From contig JAUZTG010000048.1 in assembly GCA_030734395.1 (NCBI GenBank), positions 682,001 to 746,000 on the forward strand: a stretch of 64,000 bases of DNA. Reading direction: 5' to 3'. Below the pieces are notes generated by a model, which made no database searches, had not been told where the DNA came from, and worked only from the letters and a program-made list of their open reading frames with translations. This DNA comes from Sarocladium kiliense. Its lineage: Eukaryota; Ascomycota; Sordariomycetes; Hypocreales; Sarocladiaceae. This document shows positions 10,602 to 21,800 of this stretch, one piece after another (position 1 is the first letter of the stretch; each line of letters begins with the position of its first letter). The translations under genes and the position numbers were made by a program.

Positions 10602-12830
10602 ATGCCTATCCGCGTCAAGGCCAGGCCTGGGCCCGAAAGGGAGCCTAGCCCAATGCCGATGAGATATGACTACGACATGCCCGACATCACTGACCAAGAT
10701 GGCTTTCGCCAAGTTGTGAAGAAGCTTGCCTTGTACGTTATCGAACGCTATGGACTATGCCGTGCTGGAGCCAATGCTGATCATGCTCTGCTAACAGATA
10801 TCTGGCTGATGTCATCGAACTGCCGAGTACTTTCGAGCAATTGAGGACCACATCTGCAGGCGCCTCTCTGCGTATTCTTGTTGACCATCTGAGCGCCAAC
10901 TGCAGAAACCCTGCCATTGTGAATGCTCTCCTGTACGCCCTGCTCCACACTCAGGACGTGGCGATTGTGAACTAACTTGGACGGCAGCGCTTTGAAATGG
11001 CACTACGCGACACAGAATGACCTTAAAGGGCTCAGCGAAGCTCGTGCCAATGCTTGTGAAATTGTTGCCTGGCGTTATCTGACACGCCTCTCTGAACGCG
11101 ATGCCGTGGACTACTGTCTTTTCGAGATTCCAGATACTGACGATGAGTCCTGTGCATCTCGGCCCGAAACACCCCAACGTCGAGACGAGGAGGCTGACGA
11201 GACGGCCCCTCTTTTGAACCGACTTCATGCCAACCGAAACGGAACTAATCGGCCAGTGGGCAGTAGCTCTAAGAGAGTCCAGCTTCTGAGTTCGCTTTCT
11301 CGCCTGACCAACTACTCCGAAGACACCTCTGACGATTCAACTGACCCCATCAACGCCTTTGTCGGACTCAATGCGCTGGAAATTGCTGCAGTCGCAAATG
11401 CCAAGCGCTTCCTAAGCCAGCACATTGTCCAGAAGATAGTTACCGGCATCTGGAATGGCGACATCGTCTACTGGGAGAGCCTGTCAGTGCACTCGAAGAA
11501 AGCACCCCGTTTCTACAATCCGCGTACCATGGACCCTTTCTCACGATTGCGCGTGCCGAAGTACCTCAAGACTTGGGAGGTCTTTTTCTTTGCTTGCTTC
11601 TTGTTCCTCTACTACCTAGTGCTTATCACCCGCGACAACACACATCTAACCGTGCCCGAAGTCCTACTCTTCATTTGGATCGGAGCATTCTGTTACGATG
11701 AGCTGAGCGAGTGGCTGGATGCCGGTTCCATTTTCTACGCCACAGACATCTGGAATATATTCGATATGGCTATTATAGGCATCGCTGTAGCCTTCGCAGT
11801 TCTCAGTAAGTTCATTAACCCCGGCTACATCGAATGCAGCACCTAATCCTCCACAGGGATCATCGGCGTCACCACTGGCGATGACAACCTCAGCGAACGT
11901 GCATTCGACGTCCTGTCTCTGGAGGCTCTGTTCATGGTACCCAGGATCTGCTCCATCCTCAGTCTGAGTCCATATTGGGGTACCCTTATCCCATGCCTTA
12001 AGGAGATGGGCAAAGATTTCCTCAAATTCATGGTTCTCGTGGTCATCATTTATCTGGGCTTCCTCACGACGTTCTCCCTAGTTGGACGGGATACTTTCAA
12101 GTTCGGGAGAATGACATGGATCCTCACCAAGATTTTCTTCGGATCCAGCTCCACTGGTTTCGACATCATGAACGAGATCGACCCCTTCTTTGGCCCACCT
12201 CTGATGATCATTTTCATCACGCTCTCGTCTATCCTGTTGATGGGTTCCCTGACGGGTATGCTCTCCAACAGCTTCTCTCGGGTCATCACGCACGCACGCG
12301 AGGAATACCTCTACGTCTACAGTGTCTACGTTTTGGAGGCGTCAACTAGCAACCGACTCACCCACTTCTACCCACCGTTCAACCTCATCGCTCTTGTCGT
12401 CTTCCGGCCCTGGCGCCTTGTCTTTGCCAATGATGAAAAGTTCCGCAAAGGCCGCATCTGGCTCCTGAAGATGACACACTTCCCTATTGTCGGTGTCATC
12501 AAGCTTTATGAACTCGTACGATATCAGGTTGCCGAGGATGACTTCGCCGGTTTCAAGGGCCCCAAGATGACGATTTCCCCCGCGAACTTGAAAGACAGGC
12601 CTGTCAACCCACATAGGCAGACTGGAGCTACCACCCAAGCTTTATTGGAATCACAGGCGCCGCTGCGGCCGCAGGCTCGGCAGCCAGCGAGCGTAAAGGA
12701 AGATGACGGTATGGATGCACCGTCGGCGTTGGAGGTGCAGATCTCGGAGCTGAACAAGAAGATTGAGAACCTCACGGCTCTGGTGATGGCAATGCAACAG
12801 ACCCAAGGCGCTTCGGCAACTGCAAAATGA
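10602..12830 (+). CDS. YVC1: TRP-type vacuolar cation channel, Yvc1-like
   Basis: Four exons, 10602..10732, 10798..10932, 10988..11805 and 11857..12830, giving 685 residues. All donors are GT with clear CTAAC-type branch sites, and phases agree. The N-terminal cytosolic domain holds ELPSTFEQLRTTSAG, ILVDHLSANCRNPAIVNAL and LTRLSERDAVDYCLFEIP, a run typical of fungal TRP (Yvc1) proteins. Transmembrane segments follow from about residue 320: TWEVFFFACFLFLYYLVLI, then VPEVLLFIWIGAF, IFDMAIIGIAVAFAVL, FLKFMVLVVIIYLGF and MIIFITLSSILLMGSLTGM. The pore region contains FGSSSTGFD. The C-terminus has a predicted short coiled coil (LEVQISELNKKIENL). In yeast, Yvc1 releases Ca2+ from the vacuole on osmotic shock. 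The downstream peptidase gene converges, 128 bases away. Confidence 0.9.
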
Positions 12831-12958
12831 CCTACTAGATTGGGAAACCAGGTCTTTCAGAATTTAAAGTATACTAGGCTTTGATAGCGGCGCACTCCTC
12901 CAACCCCACAGAATGACGAACATTGATCCTCCTTAACGCTTGTAACCCTCAATAGTTT

Positions 12959-15350
12959 CTACCAGTCGGTGTCTCCCCTCTTGACCTCCCCACGCACGCA
13001 CCTATCCATCCATCCCAGCACAACCTCATGCCAAACCTTCGAATTCTCCGCCCCCAGCACCCAATGACACTCATCCGGGAACGTCAAGAACCTACTCGGC
13101 ACACCCTGCGCCAACAATGTATTGAACGCCGCCAGCCCCTCCGTGATCGGGCAGCGGTAATCCTTCTCGCTGTGAATCACGACCGTCGGAGGCGCGTTCT
13201 TCCAGTTGGCGAGGCGCTCAGGAGTGGCAGGGTTGAACTTCTCTAGGTTGGCACTGTTGACCCAGAGGTAAGGGGGGCCGCCGAAGGATGCGTCTGGGTC
13301 GAGCATGTCGGTTTGGAGCTCGAAGACGGGGACGGTGAAGAGGCCGTCGTGCCAGATTGCGCAGCAGAACTGAGTGAAAGGGGTTAGTTTCGTTCCAAAT
13401 GCAGAAGCATATTGTTGATTAGTATATGGGAGAGGGTGTACCTTCTTTGCCACTTCATGGCCAAAGAACCAGCTGACGAGATAGCCACTGTAGCTGGCTC
13501 CCGCAAGGACAGCCTTGCTCTGGTCAAGGTAGGGGCGTGTCTCGAGTTGATCGAGGAGGTTGAGAAGATCCGTGAAGGCTCGGCCTCCCCACTCGTTGTC
13601 AATACCTACGAAGCTGTCAGCCAAAGTTCTCATTACGGTCGGCTATCGCATATTGACTTACGTCTGACGAACTCTTTGCCAAAACCTGTGCTTCCAGTAA
13701 TGTTGGGGAGGATGACAATGTAGCCTTGCTCCGCAAAGGCAGCCATATTCCACTGATTATTTGTTAGTGGTATTGTCTAAGCTTCTCAAAATGCAACTCC
13801 TTGACTTACTCGTGTGCTCCATGCATCTGTCCAGGCGGATACTGGACCACCATGAGGGAGGAAGATCCAGGGGTACTTCTTCTTCTCATCAAAGCCCATA
13901 GGCTTGATCATCCAGCACTGGACACACTTCCCATCTGCACCTTCATACCAAAACTCCTCAACCATCTCATCCCAATCAAGGCCAAACTTTGCACCGTGCT
14001 TGGTGGCGCTTGAGATGATCTTGCCGCTACCAGCAGTGTAACCAAGCTTAGCTTCTGTTCCTCCAGCCGTCACGATTTGGTACAGGCTGCTGTCGACGAA
14101 GCTGCTACTGGAGACGAGGAGCTGGTCCCATTTACCCTCGACGAGAGGAAAGAAGGCGGACACGGTTCCTGACTTGGTGAGGGCGGTTGGCTTGGCCCCA
14201 TCTTCCAGCTTCAGGTGGGAGATAATCGCACGGCCACCTTGATGGCTAGAAATGATGATCTCGTCTGCTGAACCGGCGAACTCAAACGAAGCCGGCGGAT
14301 CTGCATCGTCGTCTTCGGGAACGCCCATGACCAAGCCGAACACATCAAAGGCATTCAAGTCATCTGGGGTGCACATCAATAGCTTCGAGTTGAACCAGTC
14401 CTTGTAATCATGGTAGAGGAAAGCAATCTTCTCCCCATTGGGCGTGAAGCGGGTGTTCTCAAAGGAGCCATTGCTCGCTCCGACTTGGATCTTGCGCGGT
14501 GCCGCAGAAGGGACTTTAAGGTAATCGTCCACGGCAACATACCAAACGTCGGATGCGTAGAAAGCCCGAACACCTTTCTTGATGCTTCGCGCGGAGAAGA
14601 CGATGCCGTGCGAGGCAATATCGAAGTTGCTCTCTGGCTGCTGGAGTTGATCAGACTTGCCGAAAGGTGCGTCGACATCTGTGGCAGTGATGAGGTTGAC
14701 CAGGTCTCCTGCAAGTTGCCAAGCTCCGTCCTCGCCCTGGGTGAGCTTTGTGGACCAGATGCTGTAGCGATGCTCCTCGTAAAGCTGATTCCACTGCGGC
14801 AAGTGTTAGTGATTCAGAGCAAATACAGATAAGAAATCTAAGCACTCACAATTCGAATTTCGTTGCTGTCGAAGACACGACCGGAGCTCCTCTTCTTCAC
14901 AGCTTTGGGGTTGTAAAGGTTGCCATCTTCACCGACTTGGCCGGCAACGACAAACACAATACCCCCGTCGCCAAGATCCTTGAGCCTGAGAGAACTGATA
15001 GGCGCTTTGATCTCCTTGACAAGAACATGCTCCTTGGTCACATCCGCGGCATCAGCGACTTTGACCTGCGTGAAACCTTCTTCTTCCAAGGACTTGAGGT
15101 ACAGAACCTGGCTATCCGTACCAGGGACCCAAACAGCCTCGCCGATTTTGTCATCTTCCCAAAGCTGTTCAGTTTTACCATAGGCGACAGTCAAGTCCAT
15201 GACACGGCCCTCCTTGACTGTCTTGCCTTCCTCGAAGGAGTGCGTGGAGACAGTGTACAAGGCAAGGGTACCCTTCGGATTGGGCACAGCTGGACCACGC
15301 CGAGGCGCGCCGAGCATCTCCTCAGGCGTGAGTTTCTGGACAGTGACCAT
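12959..15350 (-). CDS. S9 family serine peptidase (dipeptidyl-peptidase V / acylaminoacyl-peptidase type), cytosolic form
   Basis: Five exons: 15350..14850, 14793..13810, 13752..13662, 13605..13442 and 13369..12959, giving 716 residues. The start at 15350 is the only upstream ATG and has a good context (ATCATGG). The frame continues upstream only from a TTG, so no signal peptide is called and the enzyme is likely intracellular. Residues 1-420 form the predicted beta-propeller, starting with KLTPEEMLGAPRRG. The alpha/beta hydrolase domain contains the FLPHGGP oxyanion segment, nucleophile Ser563 in GASYSGY, Asp650 in HSEKDYRCP and His682 in DECHWV. The usual serine motif is GxSxGG, so the Ser at position 565 is a deviation. 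The 72-nt intron 13370..13441 is in frame and without stop. Predicted to cleave dipeptides or acylated residues from peptides; substrate unknown. Confidence 0.85.
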
Positions 15351-16415
15351 GATGAATGGAGCGATTCTTGCCAAGCGATGAATCAAGGCTAGTGAAGATG
15401 CAGCAGCAGCAAGCAGCAGCAAAGTGGAATGAGCTTGGACTTAAGAGTGTCCAAGTCAGTGTCCTGGAGTCTGGATTGATTTGCGAAGCGAGGGGGGAGA
15501 AAGGGTGTAAAGCTATGTCTACCTAGGGCAGAGCACAAAGACGACTAATACTAAATACTCTGGAGATTGCCTCTCGACCTTCTGCTTCGAACTATTGCGA
15601 CGTTGCCAGCGAGTTTGGGAACGCGTGTGCGGAGTACGAATTGCCTTACGACGCCACTTGCGGGAGGGAAGAGAGGGACGAGAGAGGAGAGGATGGACAG
15701 TGCGGGCGGGGGAGAATGCGGCGTATTTGTAGGTGGCCAACCATCCGGAGCTGGAGAGAGGCAAGCAACACAGGGGGAGACAAAAGTTCCATCATGTCGG
15801 GAATAGTGCACTATTGACTATCTGGTGGTTACGGCTGATGCATCTCGCACCTTTTGGTTGTGAGGCGGCGACTGTAGCGTAATCACTTGCCTAATGAGGC
15901 AAGTATTCCACCCGGACGGTGGATGCTGCAGATGCTTGCCTGTAGATGGCTACTGATACCGTGGACGCTGCCTGTCTTAGGATCTACTCTATTCGTTGCA
16001 GTATGTGAGGCTGAGGGAGAGGCTGAAAGACATGTGTATGGAGTCCTGCAGCTCCTTCAAAATATAGTTGGGAGAGACGATGGTCTGATACACTACGCCT
16101 CCAATGTTGACAGTCTATAACAGACCTCCCGCAATGTTCGGACGGCTGCGACCGGCATTGCTCTGCACCATTCACAGTCTTGCAGTGACAATGATCATAA
16201 AGTCTTGAATCATAGTCAAGAAGGAGCGTTTCTCGAGCAGTCCACTGCAAGGAAGCTCTAGAATAAGCTGTACAACGGTGAGTCCTCAGGAATCACCTGT
16301 TGCAACCCTTTAGCTTATAGAGCCTCACAACTCGACACTTTGATATCATTAAGTCGGTTTGAAATATTTGGATTGACCAACAATATAGAAATGAATAGTG
16401 ACCACCGAAAAAGAA
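15351..16415. other. intergenic, no gene seen
   Basis: Promoter side of the peptidase gene and 3' side of the oxygenase gene. I see only short unsupported open frames on both strands. Confidence 0.4.
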
Positions 16416-17796
16416 CTATCTTGTGAAGATCAGAGCTCGTACTTCAATACTCTCCCTTGGCTTCCACCCCTTCTCCAAGCCCTCAACCTTGAACGACCCA
16501 TGCGGTGCATCTGGGCATTCCAGTGTCAGAAATTGTGACGCACATAATCATAAACACCATGCATCATCACTGGCTGGGTATTCGACTTACACCTTGCAGC
16601 CACATCGCTCGCCGAGTCAAAGTTCTTGAACACCAGCACCTCATCCGGCGTCTGTTTACTCACATAGTGCCAGCGATGGCGTTCGTCGTCAATCAAATAC
16701 ATCGTCGATCCAATGTACGAGCTTCGCACATGATCTGTCTCCACGAGGTCACCTTGTCGAACCGTGCTCCCGTCGCAGACCGCTAGAGGCATATCCTCGA
16801 CGGGATGGTTGATCGGACGCCATACACTAGACGCCGCGATGCAGATGATTAGCTTCTTCACCGAAAAAACGACGCGATGAGGTAAAGTCGTATACGTGGG
16901 GGTGGCAGTAACAAACATGGGAAAAAAAAAAAAGAATTCGTAGTAATATGACTTACTTCACTACACGAATCCGCCGAGACCGCAGCAGCTCACGTGCCTC
17001 GTCTGGTAGTTGTCTCTCAATCCTTCCGATGACGGCGATGGAACTTTGATCTGCAAGACATTGCACAAGTCAGCCCGCGGGAGAGGAGAGGAAAGAAAAA
17101 GTGCCAATTGACCATTCCAAACCCCTTCTCATTCGCCAATTGCTGAGGGGAAGATGAGAAAGGCACCACATGACCTTCTTCCTGCGAGATAGGTTGTCCA
17201 GAACATGGAGTCTTTCTCACATGACAGGAGAAGAATGAGGGGGTCCCTGCACTTACCGACATGAACCCCTTCAGCTGGGGGTAGGATCTTCATGGGGTCG
17301 TTGAGATCGTATGTATCGTCAATAACCTTGCGGCTTTTGCGCAGCTGCCGACTGTTAACTCCTATCTGTAATAAAAGGAATGAAGCTTGCATCGTAGGGA
17401 CTTACACGCCAATCGAAGATGAACACCTTGGTACATGGGAAGATTAGCGAAGCTCAGACCGAGGGGACAACACTGCCGCCCACCCACCTTGTCAGCTCCC
17501 CCAACTTTCTCCCTCAACAATTCCTCCACCTCCGGCAAGTACTCCCTCTCAATTCTGCCTCTATCCGTGAAGTCGCTCATATGTGACTGATGCTTGACTA
17601 CCGTGAATCCATTGGCATCCAGGCTGTACTCTGCCCCCCGGCCTCTTAGATCCGACACCGTCTTCGGCTTGTCCTCCCAATCGAGGTTGGAGAATCGCTT
17701 ATCAGTGGCATCGTCAGGGAGATTGGCGAAGATTTGGAATGGCTTCTCTGTCTTGTAGAGGTCGTTCCATTTGATGAACTTGAAGCTGGCCTCCAT
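16416..17796 (-). CDS. asaB/CmcJ-type oxygenase-like protein
   Basis: Six exons read by hand: 17796..17488, 17426..17406, 17365..17257, 17050..16957, 16826..16591 and 16510..16416, giving 287 residues, normal for the family. Exon 2 is only 21 nt (seven codons) and intron 2 only 40 nt. Joined, the protein contains KVFIFDWR, then an EGVHVDQS block, VWRPINHPVEDMPLAVCD, HRWHYVSKQTPDEVLVFK, RYAPHGSF and RESIEVRALIF, the ordered motifs of the asaB hydroxylase/desaturase (CmcJ-like) family. His145-x-Asp147 plus a later His (His260 is one candidate) could form an Fe(II)-binding triad as in 2-oxoglutarate oxygenases; this is inference. The start is the first ATG; the frame runs upstream only to a GTG. 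No neighbouring secondary-metabolite core gene is visible in this window, so the substrate is unknown. Confidence 0.8.
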
Positions 17797-18475
17797 GCTG
17801 TGATCCGTTGGGGCCACTATACTGAGAGTTTGGAGTCGGCACGGACTGCGTCTCTTGTTTCGACTGCTCAGTCACGATAAGTAGGTGTCACTGCGGCTGA
17901 AGTATGATGCCCACGCAGAGTATAAGTCCGTAGATGCGGGGGAAGCCTCACAAACCCGGTGCATTACGAGCGCCCCCCAGAGGCATGTTCATCTGGTTAT
18001 CTGCGCATGTTTCACGCCACACCTCCATTCATTCTGAGAAGTCGGTGAGACGATGTCTTGGGCCTCGACCCATGATTCATTCCTCATGTGACTCCTCCCA
18101 GTGCAGTCTCCTCCGAAATTCGCAGTGATGATCGGCACACCCGGCGTTGAGCCTGGTGTCCATAGCTGATGGAGGGGCTACCACGCATTGAATCAAGCTT
18201 TGCCATTCATCGTGTAAAGCGCAGATAAGCCCATCCCACTCTTCGGTGTCTCCCCTCCCTCCTTGTGTTCTCCTCTCCTCATCGCCATACATCTGCTCTG
18301 GCAACTTCACAGAGATATTGCTTCGAAATTTTGGCATATCGCGTCTTGATACAGACTCGTGTAAGTCCAATCTCCACTCCTCCCCGAGACTCGGCTGCGC
18401 TAAAGAAGACCGCCCCGACTCCAGATTCTCCACAGACTTCCCGTCGGCTCGTTCCGAAGACCTATACTAGACACT
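17797..18475. other. intergenic between the oxygenase gene and the small gene
   Basis: Divergent promoter space. Just before the small gene, a GTAAGT at about 18360 followed by a possible acceptor (GCTAAAG, near 18405) could be a leader intron. Nothing else stands out. Confidence 0.35.
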
Positions 18476-18697
18476 ATGCCTTCTTCCACCGATCCTACGA
18501 CCGAGTGTGCCGCCATCGTCGACACAACACCTTCCTGGATCCAGGACGCACTCACCGACGCCCAGAACGATACTCGCGAGCGGCCATGGAAGCATGCTAT
18601 CAAGGAGGCACCAGTTAACGAGGGTATGACGGATAAGCCCGACGTTGTCACCGTCAAGGACGACCTCTCCATGATGATGAGCACCCTTGCTGCTTAG
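18476..18697 (+). CDS. putative small acidic protein, 73 residues
   Basis: ATG at 18476, TAG at 18697, no intron needed. The sequence is soluble-looking and acidic, without signal peptide or membrane segment. It holds an amphipathic-looking PSWIQDALTDAQNDT segment and ends in a short DDLSMMMSTLAA tail. A pyrimidine-rich leader with a possible intron lies just upstream, which favours a real transcript. I do not recognise the family. It lies 158 bases from the 3' end of the NLR gene, on the opposite strand. It could be a chance open frame; the codon choice looks genuine but the length gives little power. Confidence 0.4.
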   Translation: MPSSTDPTTECAAIVDTTPSWIQDALTDAQNDTRERPWKHAIKEAPVNEGMTDKPDVVTVKDDLSMMMSTLAA

Positions 18698-18855
18698 CCT
18701 CGCTTCTCATTACTTGAGCAAACGTTACTCAACACAAGGAACGAATAGTCAGGAGTCTTTGCAACTCCCTCGTCGTGGCTAGCGCTACGTCAATGAAATC
18801 GAAATGTCATTAGCAGAATGTCCTTTTGCCCTACGTATGCTGGTCATAAGAACCC

Positions 18856-21800
18856 TCACTCTTGTCTCTCCGGCGAAGCCTGACGCCCGGGGTAGTTCAC
18901 TACCGCCTTTGCTTTTTCCCGACACATGGCGCACTTTTGCATATGCTTGAGCAATTTCGTCCCGGTCCATCGTCCCTCAAAGAGTGCCTGAAGGTCGTCA
19001 AACTTCATCATGTCGTCTCCTTCTTCCTTCACGCATGGCGCGATGTAGTCCTTGAATTTCTCCAGAATGGCCATCGCTTTGGCTGATGACTTCGCTGCGT
19101 CATCATGCAAGCCGAGCTCCGTCTGGATGATGGACAGATGATGCATCATCTTGCCGTATGCTTCCTCCGGGAGCCGACTTGCCATTTTGGCGCAGTCAAT
19201 ACATTCTCGGAAGTACTCGCTGGAGAGGGAGAGTCAGTATTACTCGACTGTCTGAAGGGAGGATGTTGCAACTTACAAAGCGCTGTGTGGATCACCAAGC
19301 TGATGATATGTTGCACCGACAGCATACGAGCTGATTATAGTCGCAGCTTCATGCTTCCCATACAAGTCCGCCCTCACCTTCAGAGTCTCTAGATGCGCGT
19401 CCAGAGCACCCTGAATATCCCCAGACTGCAACAATACACATCCCAACGAGAAGTTGTTCATGCAATAATGCCACGTCTTAGTCGAATGCATCCGCGACAG
19501 CTCAGTCGATCTCCGAAGGCCTTCGATCGCCTCATCGTAGTCGCCTCTCCATGCTTGCACCAGGCCGTTGTTTGAATAGTACTTTTGATACTCAAACGGC
19601 ATATCTTCCTCGCTGCCCCAGATTTTGTACTGCTTGAGACAGACTTGGAAGGCCAATGCCGCTTCCTCGAATCTGTTCTGGCTGAGAAGACAGCAGGCAA
19701 GATCATTTGTTGCATTGCGTAGCAGAACATCCGTGATCTTGTCATCTGGATTCGCATCATATGCCTTCTGGCGGATGACCAAGGCTTCTGTATGTTCTGC
19801 AACACTTTCTGCGCGCCACATTGCTCCTCTGCCACTGTAGAACTCCCCCATGATGCTATGGATATCAGCCCTCAGCTTCGCATCGCGGTCGACACCTAGG
19901 TTATCTAGGATCTTTAGCGCAGATGTGAGGAAGCCAACACCATCATAAGCAGTTGTATCTCGCTCCCAAACATGGAAACCTGCATCGTAGAACAGCTCAG
20001 CAAGCTCAACCGTATCTTTGACATGGCCAATCTCCTTGTAAAGGTGATGGAGGGAGAAAACGTGAGGCATGTACCTCCCACAGTCTGCCCATTTGCTAGG
20101 CTCGGGGATCTGAGTGGTAGATGAACGCGGATACTTGCGCCGAACAAGGTTGAAGACGCGGTTGAATGCTTCTGAAAAGTCAGGGATAGTCATATCTGCC
20201 AAGATCTTCTGTTGGAGAAGCCTGTGGATGCTGTAGACCTCTGAGCCGTCGTCCAGCTTCTTGACAGAAATGAGCTTGCGACCTGTGAGTTGGTCGATCA
20301 TTCGCTTATACCTTGGGATATGTCAGACTCGATCTCGAGGATAAAGGTGTAGCAAATATACCTGATCTTTTCTCGCGGATTAGGAAAGTCTAGTGACTGA
20401 TCTTGATGATCAGAAATCAGAAGGTCCTTCTGAATCGCCTCCGGATTCAGGAACGACATGATGTCCAGGAAGTTCCTTGCCTTCATCATCAACTCCGAGA
20501 TGCCAATATCCCACAACGTGTCAATCGAAGCATCAATGCCACCGGCCTGCGTATTCGGGTTCTGCGACTCAGACGGACCATGTCGCTCCTCTTGCTCCTC
20601 CCATATATCCAGGAACATGTCTAGGCTGGCCCTAGACGCCTTGACATAACCGGCTATCATACCAATAGCTAATGGAAGCCTGCCCACAAGTCGCGAAGCT
20701 TCCACGGCAGACTCGTATTCAGGGTGCATATGCGGAACAAACTCTTTGTCGCGCATTGCATCCGACTGCATGGACTTGAGCAGGAGATGCGTGCTATCTT
20801 CAACCGACAACTCGTGAAGACGAACCTCACTATACATCTTCAGTTCTCGATCAGGTAGATCGTTCTCCCTTGTTGTTACAAGCACTGAGCCTTGAGTCCT
20901 CCCGAGTTTGCGTGGCAGGAATGGATCAAGTGCACTCATGAACTCGACATTGTCAAAGACCAGAAGCCACCGCAGCTCCGTCCTGGATAGCTGTTCCTGG
21001 ACCATGCCAATGAGCGCAGATTGACTGTGTTTGGTGGCATCGACCTGACAAAGTTCCGCAGCGATGAGGGCGAATTTCTCAGCACAGCTACCGGCATTCT
21101 CGGCTTCGACCCAGAAGATGTAGCGATAGTGCTTCTCATACTGGAAGCAGTACTCAGCAGCTGAAGCAGTCTTTCCCACGCCACCTCTGCCGCTGAGAAT
21201 GCAAAGCTTGCCAGGGCTTGCTAGAACATCGTGGACCTTCCGTAGATCATCCTGACGACCGACGAAGTCTTTGTTCCTCTGTGGCATGTTCGACCAAACT
21301 GTCATGTCTGGAGTCCACTCCCGACCTACTAGGAAGGACTGGACTCTGATTTGGCGCTCTTGGGCCTTTGCCCTCTGGGCCTTTCCATCCACCGGTTCAA
21401 CAAGATTCTCTTCGTCAGACAGGCTGCTCTCGGATGCGACGTCAACATCTGAGACTCCAGTACCCCCTCTTCTACCAGCCTTTGGAGATTCCTGAGCTCT
21501 GACAACGTCCCAGCCAGGCAAAAGTTTCCCTGGCTCTGGACGGTAAGGACGGTAATCGGAATCAGGGGAGTTGATCTCCTGATGAACGATGAAGTCAGTA
21601 ATGACAGGATGGAGCTCCTCCTCGGACTGCTGTTCATACTCCAGTCCATCTTCGTCCTCACTCGATGTATCGTTCATGACCTGCATTGAAGCGAGGGCAA
21701 ATAGCTCCATATGGTTGCCAATATGCTCTCTGAGATCCTGCACATCCGCCACAGCAACGTCACAGACGACACAGGTATGTCCTCCCGACGGTAGAGCAAG

